Assembly: GCF_003952425.1 (NCBI RefSeq)
Contig: NZ_CP034449.1
Location: 1,488,001-1,552,000 of the forward strand
From: Mesorhizobium sp. M2A.F.Ca.ET.046.03.2.1
Lineage (GTDB): Bacteria; Pseudomonadota; Alphaproteobacteria; Rhizobiales; Rhizobiaceae
DNA length: 64,000 nt
Direction: 5' to 3'
The position numbers were made by a program, and so were the translations under genes. Of the stretch, positions 45,315 to 55,493 are shown in pieces (positions within the stretch are counted from its first letter, which is position 1; every line of letters begins with the position of its first letter). The notes under the pieces are model-generated. The model had not been told where the DNA came from. It saw nothing but the letters and a program-made list of their open reading frames with translations, and did no database searches.

Positions 45315-45338
45315 GGAAGGACCCCGCGGACCTAAACG

Positions 45339-45884
45339 CTAGTTAAGCTGCTGCAGTTCTCCCGAGCTGCTGGCCAGCATCACACCGCCATAGACCTGGA
45401 ACAGGATCGCGCAGATCGCGGCGGCCGAGATCGGCACGCCGAACGGCACGACGCCTTTCCTGTCCATGTGCTGGACATAGAGACGGAACGCGCCCGCCGG
45501 CAGGAGAAAGGGGTTCTTGACCAATGCCGCGGTTGCCAGCGCGAAGACCAGCAGGAAAATCGTGAACACGACAAGGCCGTTTCCGCCAATCAGAAGCGGC
45601 ACCGCCGCCATCAGCTTCACGTCGCCGGCGCCGAGCTTGCGCAGGACCCAGAATGGAAACAGCGCCACGAACAGCAGCACGCAGCCGATCGCGCTCAGGC
45701 CCATGTCCCACCATGATCCGCTCTGCACGGACACGAGCTGGAGTGAGCCGAGACCGAGGCATATCAGCAGCAGCACGTCACGGTTGGCAATCTTCTGCGT
45801 CGTGAAATCGGTCCAGGCGATCCTGCCGAGGAGCGGGATGGCCAGCGCCCTGAGCAACAGCGACGCGGCGAGCAAAAGGCTCAT
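45339..45884 (-). CDS. cpaA: Type IV prepilin peptidase (A24), CpaA/TadV
   Basis: A 181-residue membrane aspartyl protease. It cleaves the leader of the Flp pilin and of TadE-like pseudopilins at the inner membrane. The two catalytic aspartates are in AWTDFTTQKI (about residue 26) and the GxGD motif KLGAGDVKLM (about residue 88). Its ATG overlaps the tadD stop codon by four bases (ATGA), so it is last in the cpaF-tadB-tadC-tadD-cpaA operon. Confidence 0.9.
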   Translation of the reverse strand: MSLLLAASLLLRALAIPLLGRIAWTDFTTQKIANRDVLLLICLGLGSLQLVSVQSGSWWDMGLSAIGCVLLFVALFPFWVLRKLGAGDVKLMAAVPLLIGGNGLVVFTIFLLVFALATAALVKNPFLLPAGAFRLYVQHMDRKGVVPFGVPISAAAICAILFQVYGGVMLASSSGELQQLN

Positions 45885-46432
45885 GACCGCTCGATGTTCC
45901 GCACGCTTGACGACAGAAGCTTCAGATTGTTGGCCACGGTCGGATCGTTGGGCGCGAGCTCGTAGGCCTTGAGGAAATTCGTTCGCGCCTCCTGCAGCTT
46001 GCCGCGCAGCAGATAGGAGTAGCCGAGATTGTTGTAGTATTCCGGCGTCGCGCCGAGCAGCTTGAAGGCTCGGCTATAGGCCAAATCGGAGAGATCGAAG
46101 CGGCGGATGCGATCACAGGAGGCGGCAAGGCCCAGCCAGGCAACGCCGTCATTCGGCGCCAGCCGGGTCGCCTTGTAGAACAGCGCACCAGCATTGCCGT
46201 AGTTTTCGGAGCGGAACTGGGTCTTGGCCTCGGTGATGGCCTGATCGGAGGCGTAGTAGTCGACATCGCTGATGGTCTTCAGGCCGTCGAAGGTATCGCC
46301 AAAAGCTGTGTAGTCGCCCTTGGCGGGTTCGTTGGTGCGCACGACCCCGCCCGTGGTGTCGGTCGACTGACAACCAGCAAGCATGACCAGCAGCACACCG
46401 GCTGCGGCGGCTAGGCGCATCGGCTTTGTCAT
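45881..46432 (-). CDS. tadD: TPR lipoprotein of the pilus locus (TadD-like)
   Basis: A 183-residue protein with a lipoprotein signal (VLLVMLAGCQST). The mature part has three or four tetratricopeptide-type helix pairs, for example YGNAGALFYKATRLAPNDGV and PEYYNNLGYSYLLRGKLQEA. TadD helps assemble or localise the Tad secretion machinery. ATG 46432 has GGGGCA upstream; a TTG at 46444 with GGAGGG is also possible. It overlaps cpaA by four bases and lies 53 bases after tadC. Confidence 0.85.
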   Translation of the reverse strand: MTKPMRLAAAAGVLLVMLAGCQSTDTTGGVVRTNEPAKGDYTAFGDTFDGLKTISDVDYYASDQAITEAKTQFRSENYGNAGALFYKATRLAPNDGVAWLGLAASCDRIRRFDLSDLAYSRAFKLLGATPEYYNNLGYSYLLRGKLQEARTNFLKAYELAPNDPTVANNLKLLSSSVRNIERS

Positions 46433-46485
46433 CTTGTGCCCCAAGAAGCCCTCCGACTCAATTTAGAACCTAATCATATGACGGT

Positions 46486-47442
46486 TCAGAAGAAAATGCC
46501 CCTCATGCGAATGATGACCGGTAGCATGATCACCATCATCACCACAGGGAAAATGCAAAGCCCCAGCGGAATCATCATTTTGACCGGCAAGGAATTGGCA
46601 CGCTCCTCGGCCTGAAGAACGCGCTGGTCGCGCATCTCGGCGCTGTAGACGCGCAAAGCATCGGTCAGGCTGGTGCCCAGTTCTTCCGATTGCCGGAACA
46701 GCACCGCCAAGGCCTTTGCCTCATCCAGGCCGATGCGATCGGCAAGCTCGCGTAGCGCCTCACGCAGCGGCTTGCCGGCGCGCAATTGCAGATTCATGAT
46801 CGAGAGCTGGATGCCAAGCCACTTATGGGTACCGGCCAGTTCGTGGCTGACCCGCTCGACCGCCGCCTCGAGGCTCATGCCCGCGTCGGCGCAGGTGATC
46901 ATCATATCCATGAAATCCGGAAAGGCGCGACGATAGATTTTCTTTTGCGTATTCTCGAACCGGTCGAGCATGATGCTCGGGATGACGATACAGCCGAGAC
47001 CAATCAGGCCAGCGCCGGCGAAAGTGAAGAAGCCGGGCAATTTCGATGGTAAGACGTTCGATAGAAGCGCGTACATCACCAGAAAACCTGTGGCGACAGC
47101 AGCGAGACGACTGAGCGTGTAAATTAAAGGCGCACTCTTCTGATAGAAGCCGGCGCGGAACAGTTTTGCCTCAAGCGCATCCGGCTGCCTGTGTTCCTTT
47201 TCGACAGCTTTGAAATAGGCCTCGATCGGTTTCTGCGCCGCAAGCCTGGCGCGCTCGTCCCGGGCCAGTATGGATCGCGGGTCGACTGAGCGCTCACCCA
47301 AAAGGCTGTCCGAAACAAGCTTACGAGTCTGCATTGCAGGCATGAGGACCAGCGCCGCGAACAGGAACAAAGCCACCGCCGCCGCGAAGACGGCAAGGGA
47401 GACCAGAAAGGTCAGATCGTTAATGTTCGAAAGCAGGCTCAT
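46486..47442 (-). CDS. tadC: Tad pilus inner-membrane platform protein TadC
   Basis: A 318-residue type II secretion F-family protein. It has an N-terminal membrane segment, a cytoplasmic part, a GspF core domain (DFMDMMITCADAGMSLEAAVERVSHEL ... EELGTSLTDALRVYSAEM, about 175-285) and a C-terminal membrane helix. With TadB it forms the inner-membrane base of the pilus machine. ATG 47442 has AGGGG five bases upstream. It lies nine bases after tadB. Confidence 0.92.
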   Translation of the reverse strand: MSLLSNINDLTFLVSLAVFAAAVALFLFAALVLMPAMQTRKLVSDSLLGERSVDPRSILARDERARLAAQKPIEAYFKAVEKEHRQPDALEAKLFRAGFYQKSAPLIYTLSRLAAVATGFLVMYALLSNVLPSKLPGFFTFAGAGLIGLGCIVIPSIMLDRFENTQKKIYRRAFPDFMDMMITCADAGMSLEAAVERVSHELAGTHKWLGIQLSIMNLQLRAGKPLREALRELADRIGLDEAKALAVLFRQSEELGTSLTDALRVYSAEMRDQRVLQAEERANSLPVKMMIPLGLCIFPVVMMVIMLPVIIRMRGIFF

Positions 47443-47450
47443 GGCCACCC

Positions 47451-48421
47451 CTAAAAATCGAAGTTGACCATCCGATACATAATGTAATCACCAAGCAACG
47501 CCCAAAAACCGAAGACGGTGAATATCGGGACGATAGCCGGACTGTGCCAGACCTTTCCATAGAAAGAGGGCGCAATGACCTGCAGTATCAGAAACATTGC
47601 AACCGGGAAAAACGAGATTATCCATGCGGAAACTCGCCCTTCGGCTGAGAGCGCTCTGATCTTCAGCCGCAATTTCTGCCGCTCACGAAGGACGGATGAA
47701 AGATTGGCGAGAATTTCGGTGAGATTGCCGCCGGTTTTCGACTGGATCGAAAGAGAAACCGTCAGCAAATGCAATCCTTCGAAACCCACTCGTTCCGACA
47801 GCTTTTTTACAGCCTGCTCCATGCTGAGCCCGAAAGTGATTTCGTCGGCAACTATGCCAAATTCCGTCCCGAGCGGGTCAGCCATTTCGCGGGCGACGAG
47901 ACCTATGGCAACGGAGGCGGGGTGCCCTGCGCGCAGCGAACGAACGATCATGTCCAGGGCATCGGGGAGCTGCTTGGCGAACTTTTCGATTCGCTTGTTG
48001 CGCGCGCGCCGAAGGACAACAAGGGGCAGAGCAAGACCCACGATCAAAAACGCGATCAGAGCCGCGACAACCGAAAAGCCGAAAAGCAGTGTCAGCGTCA
48101 GCGCAATCGCCAACCCGGCGAGCAGGAATACCGCCGCGAAAATCAGCGGGTTCCCGGTGATGCCGGATTGCGTATAGAGCCGGTTCAACCAAACGAAACC
48201 GAAGACAAAGTCTCCGGACTCGGTCAGGCCGCGTTCACGCAGCAAGCTCTTCAACGTCTTTTCCGCCGGCGCTTCGTCAGCCAGGCGACGTAGCCTGTAA
48301 TTGACCGCGGCGAAACGTGAGCGCCGACTGGTCAGTGAAAGATAGAAAGCTTCACCGGCCAGAATGACAGACGCCGCTGCAACGGCGTAGATAAAATAGA
48401 GTAGCGCCTGTCCTGTGAGCA

Positions 48422-48422
<1 letters not shown>
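47451..48422 (-). CDS. tadB: Tad pilus inner-membrane platform protein TadB
   Basis: A 323-residue type II secretion F-family protein, partner of TadC. Features are an N-terminal membrane segment, a pair of helices at about 95-140, the GspF core with FAKQLPDALDMIVRSLRAGHP and ALSIQSKTGGNLTEILANLS-type sequence, and one or two C-terminal helices. Its ATG shares one base with the cpaF stop (TAATG), so the two are translationally coupled. Confidence 0.92.
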
Positions 48423-49807
<1,385 letters not shown>

Positions 49808-50304
49808 GCCGCTTACCCCCTTATATTTTCCCCAGCGCGAAACTAAGCGTTAACCACGGGGGGCACAAGCGGCTTGGAGGACACACTAAAGGTATTACTT
49901 GCGACATAGTTAAGAAATCAAAGTCTGATAAATCGTTCTATTTTTCGTTTGCTTCGCGAACATGGACCAAAGTCCTAAGACCTTTGACGACTCCCGCGGA
50001 GTCGCCCTGCTAACCCACTTAATATAAACGGATATGTCGTGCTTCTAATGTGGCAGCCACTGGCCACGGGCGTGGCATAATTGTGAATGAATGGTTAAGA
50101 TGACTTGAAAAACGAGCCGAATCAAGCTGTTGTCGAAATTGGGAAAGTCTCAAATCGAGTATTGGAGGGTTAAGGAACTGTTAATCCGTTTGACTCGGCT
50201 TTTTCGTGCGACCTAGGATTGAACGTGACGGGGGATGCTTGGGTTTGGGGTTCATTCCTTTGCTCTGTCTCGTCGGGTTCAAACCTCCAAAGGGAGAAAT
50301 TGGC
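49808..50304. promoter_or_regulatory. Divergent promoter region between cpaF and the Flp pilin gene
   Basis: A 497-base region without a credible gene. It has a perfect CtrA-type box (50170-50184), a one-mismatch version at 50095-50109, and several hairpins, notably CGACTCC/GGAGTCG at 49988-50004. Both halves of the pilus locus must be transcribed from here. Confidence 0.6.
50170..50184. promoter_or_regulatory. CtrA-binding box
   Basis: TTAA-GGAACTG-TTAA matches the full CtrA consensus TTAA-N7-TTAA. It lies about 120 bases upstream of the pilin start. In Caulobacter the pilin gene is switched on by CtrA, so the pilus may be cell-cycle controlled here too. Confidence 0.65.
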
Positions 50305-50517
50305 ATGAAAAAGCTCATGACGATGACCCGGCAGTTCCGCGACGATGAAAACGGCGCTGCTATGGTCGAATATTCGATCCTGATCGGCATCATCGCGGTC
50401 GCGGCGATCGGAATCATCATCGGCATCGGCGGTTGGGTCACGGGTCGCTTCACCCAACTGTGCACCGCCATGGATAACTCGGGCGTCGGCTCCTGCGCTA
50501 GCGGCGCCGGTTCTTGA
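50305..50517 (+). CDS. flp: Flp-family type IVb pilin
   Basis: A 70-residue prepilin, the main subunit of the Tad pilus. The leader ends at ENG, and the mature protein starts AAMVEYSILIGIIAVAAIG with the conserved Glu and Tyr at positions 5 and 6 after the cut. CpaA cleaves it. The ATG has AAGGGAG nine bases upstream. A strong hairpin right after the stop separates it from cpaB and should raise pilin levels above those of the assembly proteins. Confidence 0.96.
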   Translation: MKKLMTMTRQFRDDENGAAMVEYSILIGIIAVAAIGIIIGIGGWVTGRFTQLCTAMDNSGVGSCASGAGS

Positions 50518-50531
50518 TCGCTTGATCAACA

Positions 50532-50561
50532 TCAGGCCCGGGCTATGCAATCCGGGCCTGA
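50532..50561 (+). terminator. Hairpin between flp and cpaB (attenuator-like)
   Basis: A 10-bp perfect stem (50532-50541 with 50552-50561, core AGGCCCGG / CCGGGCCT) with a 10-base loop, followed by ACTTAAG without a T-run. It starts 15 bases after the pilin stop. It may cause partial termination or protect the pilin mRNA 3' end. Confidence 0.6.
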
Positions 50562-50612
50562 ACTTAAGTGATGGCGGGGCGAATCCCGCATTATTGGCTC
50601 GGGGCTTGGGTT

Positions 50613-51641
50613 ATGCGCGCCAACACACTCATCATGATCGTTCTCGCCGGCATATTCGGTGTGCTGGCGGTTGTCCTCGTCAACATTTGGCTGGCCGGCC
50701 AGCGCAACGCACTGGCCCAATCGAACGGCGTGCAAGCAAGCAGCGTCGTGGTCGCGGCCATGCCGCTGAAATTCGGCGACGCGCTCAGCGCGGACAAGCT
50801 GCGCGAAATTCCTTGGCCGGCGGGGGCGGTTCCGGCGGGCTCGTTCAAGACCGTCAAAGAGGCGATGGCCGGCAGCGGCGCGCGCCAAGCGCTCCAAGCG
50901 ATCAGCGCCAATGAACCTATTCTTGCGACCAAGATCACCGGCCCGGGCCAGCGTGCTACATTGTCGGCGGTGCTTAGCGAGGGCATGAAGGCGGTCTCCA
51001 TCCGCGTCAACGACGTGCTCGGTGTCGCGGGCTTTGTTTTTCCGGGCGACAGGGTCGACGTATTGCTGACCCGCACCACACGCGGCGAAGATGGCGCCGA
51101 CAAAAGCTTCGTCGATGTTCTGCTGCAAAGCGTGAAAGTGCTTGCCGTCGACCAGGTCGCCGATGAAAGCAAGGACAACCCGCAGGTCGTAAAGGCCGTC
51201 ACGGTCGAAGTCAGCACCAAGGACGCCCAGAAGCTGACGCTCGCGGCGGGCGCGGGGCAGTTGTCACTGGCGTTGCGCCAGGCTGCCGGCAGCAGGGGCG
51301 AGGTTAATGAGAGGGTGACACTTGCGGACTTGACCGGCGACACGCCGGAGGATGTCGCCAAGCGCCAGGCCGAGCTTGACAGGCAGGCCGCCGAAGAAGC
51401 GGCGCGCAAGCAGGCCGACGAGAAGATCGATGGCCTGGCCAAGGCGGTGGAACGAGTCGGCAGCCAGATCGATCAGATGAGCAAGGCAAAGCCGGTCACG
51501 GTCGTGGCCGCCGCACCTCAGGCGCAGCCGCAAGTGAAAGAAGTGATCAAATACGTCCAGCCGGAGCCGCCGAAGCAAGCGACGGTCGGCGTGTTCCGGG
51601 GCATCAAGCTGGAAACATACGAGGTGCCGCGACAAGACTGA
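50613..51641 (+). CDS. cpaB: Flp pilus assembly protein CpaB/RcpC
   Basis: A 342-residue periplasmic protein with an N-terminal membrane anchor (MRANTLIMIVLAGIFGVLAV). A SAF domain (about 45-110: VVVAAMPLKFGDALSADKLR) is followed by the RcpC core (VSIRVNDVLGVAGFVFPGDRVDVLLT) and, at about 245-290, a charged coiled coil (QAELDRQAAEEAARKQADEK). CpaB joins the secretin to the rest of the machine. ATG 50613 is used because upstream codons do not fit the family. Confidence 0.93.
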   Translation: MRANTLIMIVLAGIFGVLAVVLVNIWLAGQRNALAQSNGVQASSVVVAAMPLKFGDALSADKLREIPWPAGAVPAGSFKTVKEAMAGSGARQALQAISANEPILATKITGPGQRATLSAVLSEGMKAVSIRVNDVLGVAGFVFPGDRVDVLLTRTTRGEDGADKSFVDVLLQSVKVLAVDQVADESKDNPQVVKAVTVEVSTKDAQKLTLAAGAGQLSLALRQAAGSRGEVNERVTLADLTGDTPEDVAKRQAELDRQAAEEAARKQADEKIDGLAKAVERVGSQIDQMSKAKPVTVVAAAPQAQPQVKEVIKYVQPEPPKQATVGVFRGIKLETYEVPRQD

Positions 51642-51691
51642 CGAAGGTCGGCGCGGCGGGCTGCCAAGGGCAGCAAACGGGGAGACGGGGA

Positions 51692-53137
51692 ATGCAGGGG
51701 TTTTGGCTCAGGATAGTGGCGGTCGCGCTATCCTTCGTGGTTGCACCGGCGATGCTTGGCCATTCGGCCAGGGCTGCCGACCGCTTCATCGACGTGTCGA
51801 GCCCGTCGCTGCACCGCGTCTTCGTACCGATCTCCCAATCGGCCACGATCCAGGTGAACGCCACTTTGGGCGACATCGTCGTCGGCGACGAGAAGATCGC
51901 CGACGCGCAGCCGATGACCGACAAGACGCTCTACATCATCGGCAAGAGTGTCGGCACCACCACGGTCAATCTGTTTTCCGAGGACAAGCGCTCGCTTGGC
52001 GCCATTCAGATCGAGGTCGGCCAGGATGTCAGCGACATGGCGGTCGCCATTCGCCAGGTAGCGCCGAAAGCACGCATCGAGATCGGCTCCATCAACGGCA
52101 AGGTCAGGCTTTCCGGCCACGTCAAGGACGCGGCGACGTTGGCATCCATCGTCGAGGTCACCCAGCAATATGGTCCCGACGCGATCATCAATTCGGTTAC
52201 GATCGATGACAGCGAGCAGGTCAATCTTTCGGTGCGCATCCTTGAGGCGAAGCGAAATGCCGGCCGCGATCTCGGGGTGTCGATCAGAAGCACGAATAGC
52301 CGCGGCACGACTCGAACCGGTACCGGCGATGCGGCAGTCGATGAGGACAATAAGGTGCTCGGCCCGGGAGATATCCTCTCCGGCCTTCTATCGAACACCA
52401 GCCCATTTGCAGCGCTGATAACGAGGGTAATCGACAACAACCTAAAGGTTGATCTGATCATCGAGGCGTTGGAGGCAAAGGGTGTCGTGCGAACTCTTGC
52501 CGAACCGAATCTCACCACGGTTTCCGGCGAGACGGCCAGCTTCAATGCCGGCGGTGAAGTGCCCGTGCGCAGTGTCAACGCGCAAGGCGAAGTCGAGATT
52601 GTGTTCAAGCAGTTCGGCGTCAATCTGAACTTCACGCCGGTGGTATTGGACGACGGCAAGATTCACATGAAGCTGGCACCAGAAGTCAGCGACCTGACCG
52701 GCTTCACCGCCGCCGGCGATCCGATCTTCACCAACCGCAAGCTTTCGACCGTCGTCGACCTGCGTGACGGCCAGAGCTTCGCCGTGGGTGGCCTGCTTTC
52801 GAGCAAGAACACAATACAGCAAGACCAGGTGCCATGGCTTGGCCAGGTGCCGATCGTCGGCGTGTTGTTCCGCAATTCGAGCACGCAGAAGGAAGAGACA
52901 GAGCTCGTCGTCATTGTGACGCCACATCTCGTGCGGCCGGTGAAACCCGGCGAGCAACTGGCGACGCCTTTCGACAAGACCAAGCCCGCCAACGATCCGG
53001 AACTCATGCTGCTCGGCCAACTGGAAGTCAGCAAGGACATGATCCGCATGTACGAGCATGGCGACGGCGTCACCGGGCCCTATGGCCACATGCTGGATGT
53101 GAAATCGAAGGACAAGCTGCTCTATGTCAAAAAGTAA
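51692..53137 (+). CDS. cpaC: Flp pilus outer-membrane secretin CpaC/RcpA
   Basis: A 481-residue secretin that forms the outer-membrane gate for the pilus. It has a signal peptide (ending near SARAA), an N-terminal pilus-specific domain (about 35-105), a BON domain (about 110-180: ARIEIGSINGKVRLSGHVK) and the secretin core with EVPVRSVNAQGEVEIVFKQF, VVDLRDGQSFAVGGLLS and VPWLGQVPIVGVLFRN. GGGGAGACGGGG precedes the ATG. It overlaps the small lipoprotein gene by 14 bases. Confidence 0.95.
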   Translation: MQGFWLRIVAVALSFVVAPAMLGHSARAADRFIDVSSPSLHRVFVPISQSATIQVNATLGDIVVGDEKIADAQPMTDKTLYIIGKSVGTTTVNLFSEDKRSLGAIQIEVGQDVSDMAVAIRQVAPKARIEIGSINGKVRLSGHVKDAATLASIVEVTQQYGPDAIINSVTIDDSEQVNLSVRILEAKRNAGRDLGVSIRSTNSRGTTRTGTGDAAVDEDNKVLGPGDILSGLLSNTSPFAALITRVIDNNLKVDLIIEALEAKGVVRTLAEPNLTTVSGETASFNAGGEVPVRSVNAQGEVEIVFKQFGVNLNFTPVVLDDGKIHMKLAPEVSDLTGFTAAGDPIFTNRKLSTVVDLRDGQSFAVGGLLSSKNTIQQDQVPWLGQVPIVGVLFRNSSTQKEETELVVIVTPHLVRPVKPGEQLATPFDKTKPANDPELMLLGQLEVSKDMIRMYEHGDGVTGPYGHMLDVKSKDKLLYVKK

Positions 53138-53429
53138 GCTCCTGCTCGTCCTTCTCGGCACCGGTCTGCTCGCGGGCTGCGCGGCCGACTATCTGCACAA
53201 TTACGACACGATGACACTGGCTTCCGGCGACTCGCAGAAAGCCAATCAGCTGCTGCAGACGGTCGATCCGTATAACCCGGCTTCCAACAACACGAAGATC
53301 GAGGGCGATGGCGCACGTTCCGTCGGGGTCGTTCAGAAATACAAGCTTCCACCGAGCGGATCGGCAGCGTCGGCAACGAACATGACAGTCAATGTCGGAC
53401 AGTCGAGCGAAACCAACGCAGCGAAGTAG
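53124..53429 (+). CDS. Small lipoprotein of the pilus locus
   Basis: A 101-residue lipoprotein (signal LLLVLLGTGLLAGC with lipobox LAGC). The mature part is hydrophilic (AADYLHNYDTMTLASGDSQK...) and ends without domains I recognise. Its position, between cpaC and the pseudopilins and overlapping cpaC, is where CpaD is usually found. It is less than half the size of CpaD and lacks its conserved C-terminal region. It may be a pilotin or stabiliser of the secretin; this is inferred from location. Confidence 0.75.
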   Translation: MSKSKLLLVLLGTGLLAGCAADYLHNYDTMTLASGDSQKANQLLQTVDPYNPASNNTKIEGDGARSVGVVQKYKLPPSGSAASATNMTVNVGQSSETNAAK

Positions 53430-53488
53430 CGGAAGGATGCGGCGCGTCGGGCGCGCGAGGACACCCGACACGAATGGAGAGTAGGGTC

Positions 53489-54991
53489 ATGTTGGGGACC
53501 ATTCGTGAATTCTGGAACGATCAGCGCGGCATAGCGATGATCTTGGTTTCCATTATGCTGCCGGTTCTGGTCGGCTTTGCATTGCTGGCGATCGACATGA
53601 GCCGCGCCAACGGGCTGCACAGCGATCTGCAGAAGGGCGTCGACGCGCTGGCGCTTGCCGGCGCGGCGGAGCTCGATGGCAGGTCGGACAGCATTACCCG
53701 CGCCAACAGAGCGATCGATAACCTCATCGCCAATCACACACTTTTTTCGACGGCTGGCGACCATCAAATAGCCCGTGCCGATATTGATGTGACCTTTCTG
53801 ACCGGAATACCAGCCAGCGACAGCACGAGACTCGGCGCAAATGGTGTTGATGCAGACGGCGTCAACTGGGCAAGTACTGATCCCACGGCGGTCAGCCTTG
53901 TTGTTGTAACCCTTAATTCTGGAGGCGCCGGGGACTTCGAGACCATTTTCCCCGCCAGCTTCAATGGCGGCAGCAACACGATGGGTATCCAGCCCCAGGC
54001 GGTCGCCGGCTTCAAGCAATCGATCTGCGAAACCGTGCCGCTTTTCATGTGCAACCCGTTCGAAACGGCCACGCCGGGCACCAGCAAGACAATTCAGCAG
54101 GCCTTTGCTTCTGGCGATACGTATGGCCGCGAATTCCGCATTCTGAAGGTGGATTCGAACCCGGGACCGGGCAATTTTGGCTTGATCGACAACAACCTGT
54201 CGTCATTGCGGGATGCCATCGCCATGGGCACCGCCGGCACCTGCTATAGCCGGGATGCTCTGACTACGAAGACCGGTGTCACCCTCGGGCAGGTGAACAC
54301 CGGGCTGAACACTCGTTTCGACCTCTACAGCGGTTCGCTCGCCAAGAACAACAAGGACTGGAACTACCGGCCCGCGAGTAATGTCCGCAAAGGCCAGAAG
54401 ACCGGCTGCAGCAAGTATGATCCAGTGACCGATGGCACCGCGCTGCCTCTTCCTCCGGGAACGAATTACGACGATTCCAAGGGCATGTCGGACAAGATCA
54501 CAGCCCAAAGCTTCTGGAGCACCTACTGGTCGGTCAACCACGGAACGACTTACCCGAATGTGCCCAGCGCCACCAATCCGACCGGTTCCAAGACCGCTCC
54601 GGCATCTCGATTTGACGTCTACAAATACGAGATCGCCAACAACCTTGTCGGCGACAAGTCGATGGCGCCCACGAAGGAAACCGGCAACCCATCCTGCTTC
54701 AAGGGAACCGCGCCCACTCCTGATCCCGACCGCCGTTTGCTCAACATGGCAATCGTCAACTGCATAGCCAACCAAGCCAAGATCAACGGCCATATCCAGC
54801 TAAAGCCGGACGGCTACGTCAGTGTGTTCGTCAACACACCGGTTCAGAAATCGGACAACACCAAGGACCCCGAAGATCCATCGGCGGGCGAGAAGCCTAT
54901 CAGCATCGAGATCGTCGACGTTGATGGTGCCTTTGCGAATAACACCTTGGTCGACAAGGCCTTCCGCAACGAAGCGCAGCTCTATCGGTAG
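53489..54991 (+). CDS. TadG-like pilus assembly protein
   Basis: A 500-residue protein. ATG 53489 is preferred since GGAGAGTAGGG precedes it. It begins with the TadE/G-type module: WNDQRGIAMILVSIMLPVLV, a single membrane helix, then DMSRANGLHSDLQKGVDALALAGAAELDG. A long periplasmic part follows with several cysteines (CETVPLFMC, TCYS, GCSK, NPSCFKG). TadG proteins are minor components that help secrete or anchor the Tad pilus. The integrin-like metal site of some TadG proteins was not seen. Confidence 0.85.
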   Translation: MLGTIREFWNDQRGIAMILVSIMLPVLVGFALLAIDMSRANGLHSDLQKGVDALALAGAAELDGRSDSITRANRAIDNLIANHTLFSTAGDHQIARADIDVTFLTGIPASDSTRLGANGVDADGVNWASTDPTAVSLVVVTLNSGGAGDFETIFPASFNGGSNTMGIQPQAVAGFKQSICETVPLFMCNPFETATPGTSKTIQQAFASGDTYGREFRILKVDSNPGPGNFGLIDNNLSSLRDAIAMGTAGTCYSRDALTTKTGVTLGQVNTGLNTRFDLYSGSLAKNNKDWNYRPASNVRKGQKTGCSKYDPVTDGTALPLPPGTNYDDSKGMSDKITAQSFWSTYWSVNHGTTYPNVPSATNPTGSKTAPASRFDVYKYEIANNLVGDKSMAPTKETGNPSCFKGTAPTPDPDRRLLNMAIVNCIANQAKINGHIQLKPDGYVSVFVNTPVQKSDNTKDPEDPSAGEKPISIEIVDVDGAFANNTLVDKAFRNEAQLYR

Positions 54992-54995
54992 CACC

Positions 54996-55493
54996 ATGCT
55001 GGCCAAACTCAACCACCTCATCAAGCGCTTCAGGAGCGAGGACGATGGCGCAGTCCTGGTGGAGATGGCGATCGTTACGCCATTCGTGGTGCTGCTGTCG
55101 GCCGGCGTGTACGAATTCTCGAACATGCTGAACACACGGATGCTCCTCGACGCCGGTGTTCGGGATGCTGCCCGCTACATGGCGCGCTGCAGCAGTGATT
55201 GGGACACTTGCTCGGGTTATGCGAAAAACCTTGCGGTGAACGGAGCCATAACCGGCGGCAGCGCAAGGGTCACAGGATGGACCACGGGCGAGGTCACAAT
55301 CAGCAAGTCATTGTCCACTCCGGCGATCGAGGCCGGGACCGGAACCGAACTCTATCTCAGTCCGACGAGCAACGTCGATGTGGTGCAGGTCAGCACATCG
55401 TATCCATATCCGGATCTGGGATTCTGGTCCTATCTTGGATTTGGTGACGTGACCCTGTCGGTCTTCCATCAAGAGCGCGTCTTCGGATGGTAA
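54996..55493 (+). CDS. TadE-like pseudopilin
   Basis: A 165-residue protein with the TadE N-terminus: basic residues, then DDGAVLVEMAIVTPFVVLLSAGVYEF. The G-AVLVE pattern fits cleavage by CpaA with Glu at position 5. The C-terminal part is periplasmic, with two cysteines in CSSDWDTC. It starts four bases after tadG and overlaps the next TadE gene by seven bases. It is probably a minor pilin that helps start or shape the fibre. Confidence 0.88.
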   Translation: MLAKLNHLIKRFRSEDDGAVLVEMAIVTPFVVLLSAGVYEFSNMLNTRMLLDAGVRDAARYMARCSSDWDTCSGYAKNLAVNGAITGGSARVTGWTTGEVTISKSLSTPAIEAGTGTELYLSPTSNVDVVQVSTSYPYPDLGFWSYLGFGDVTLSVFHQERVFGW

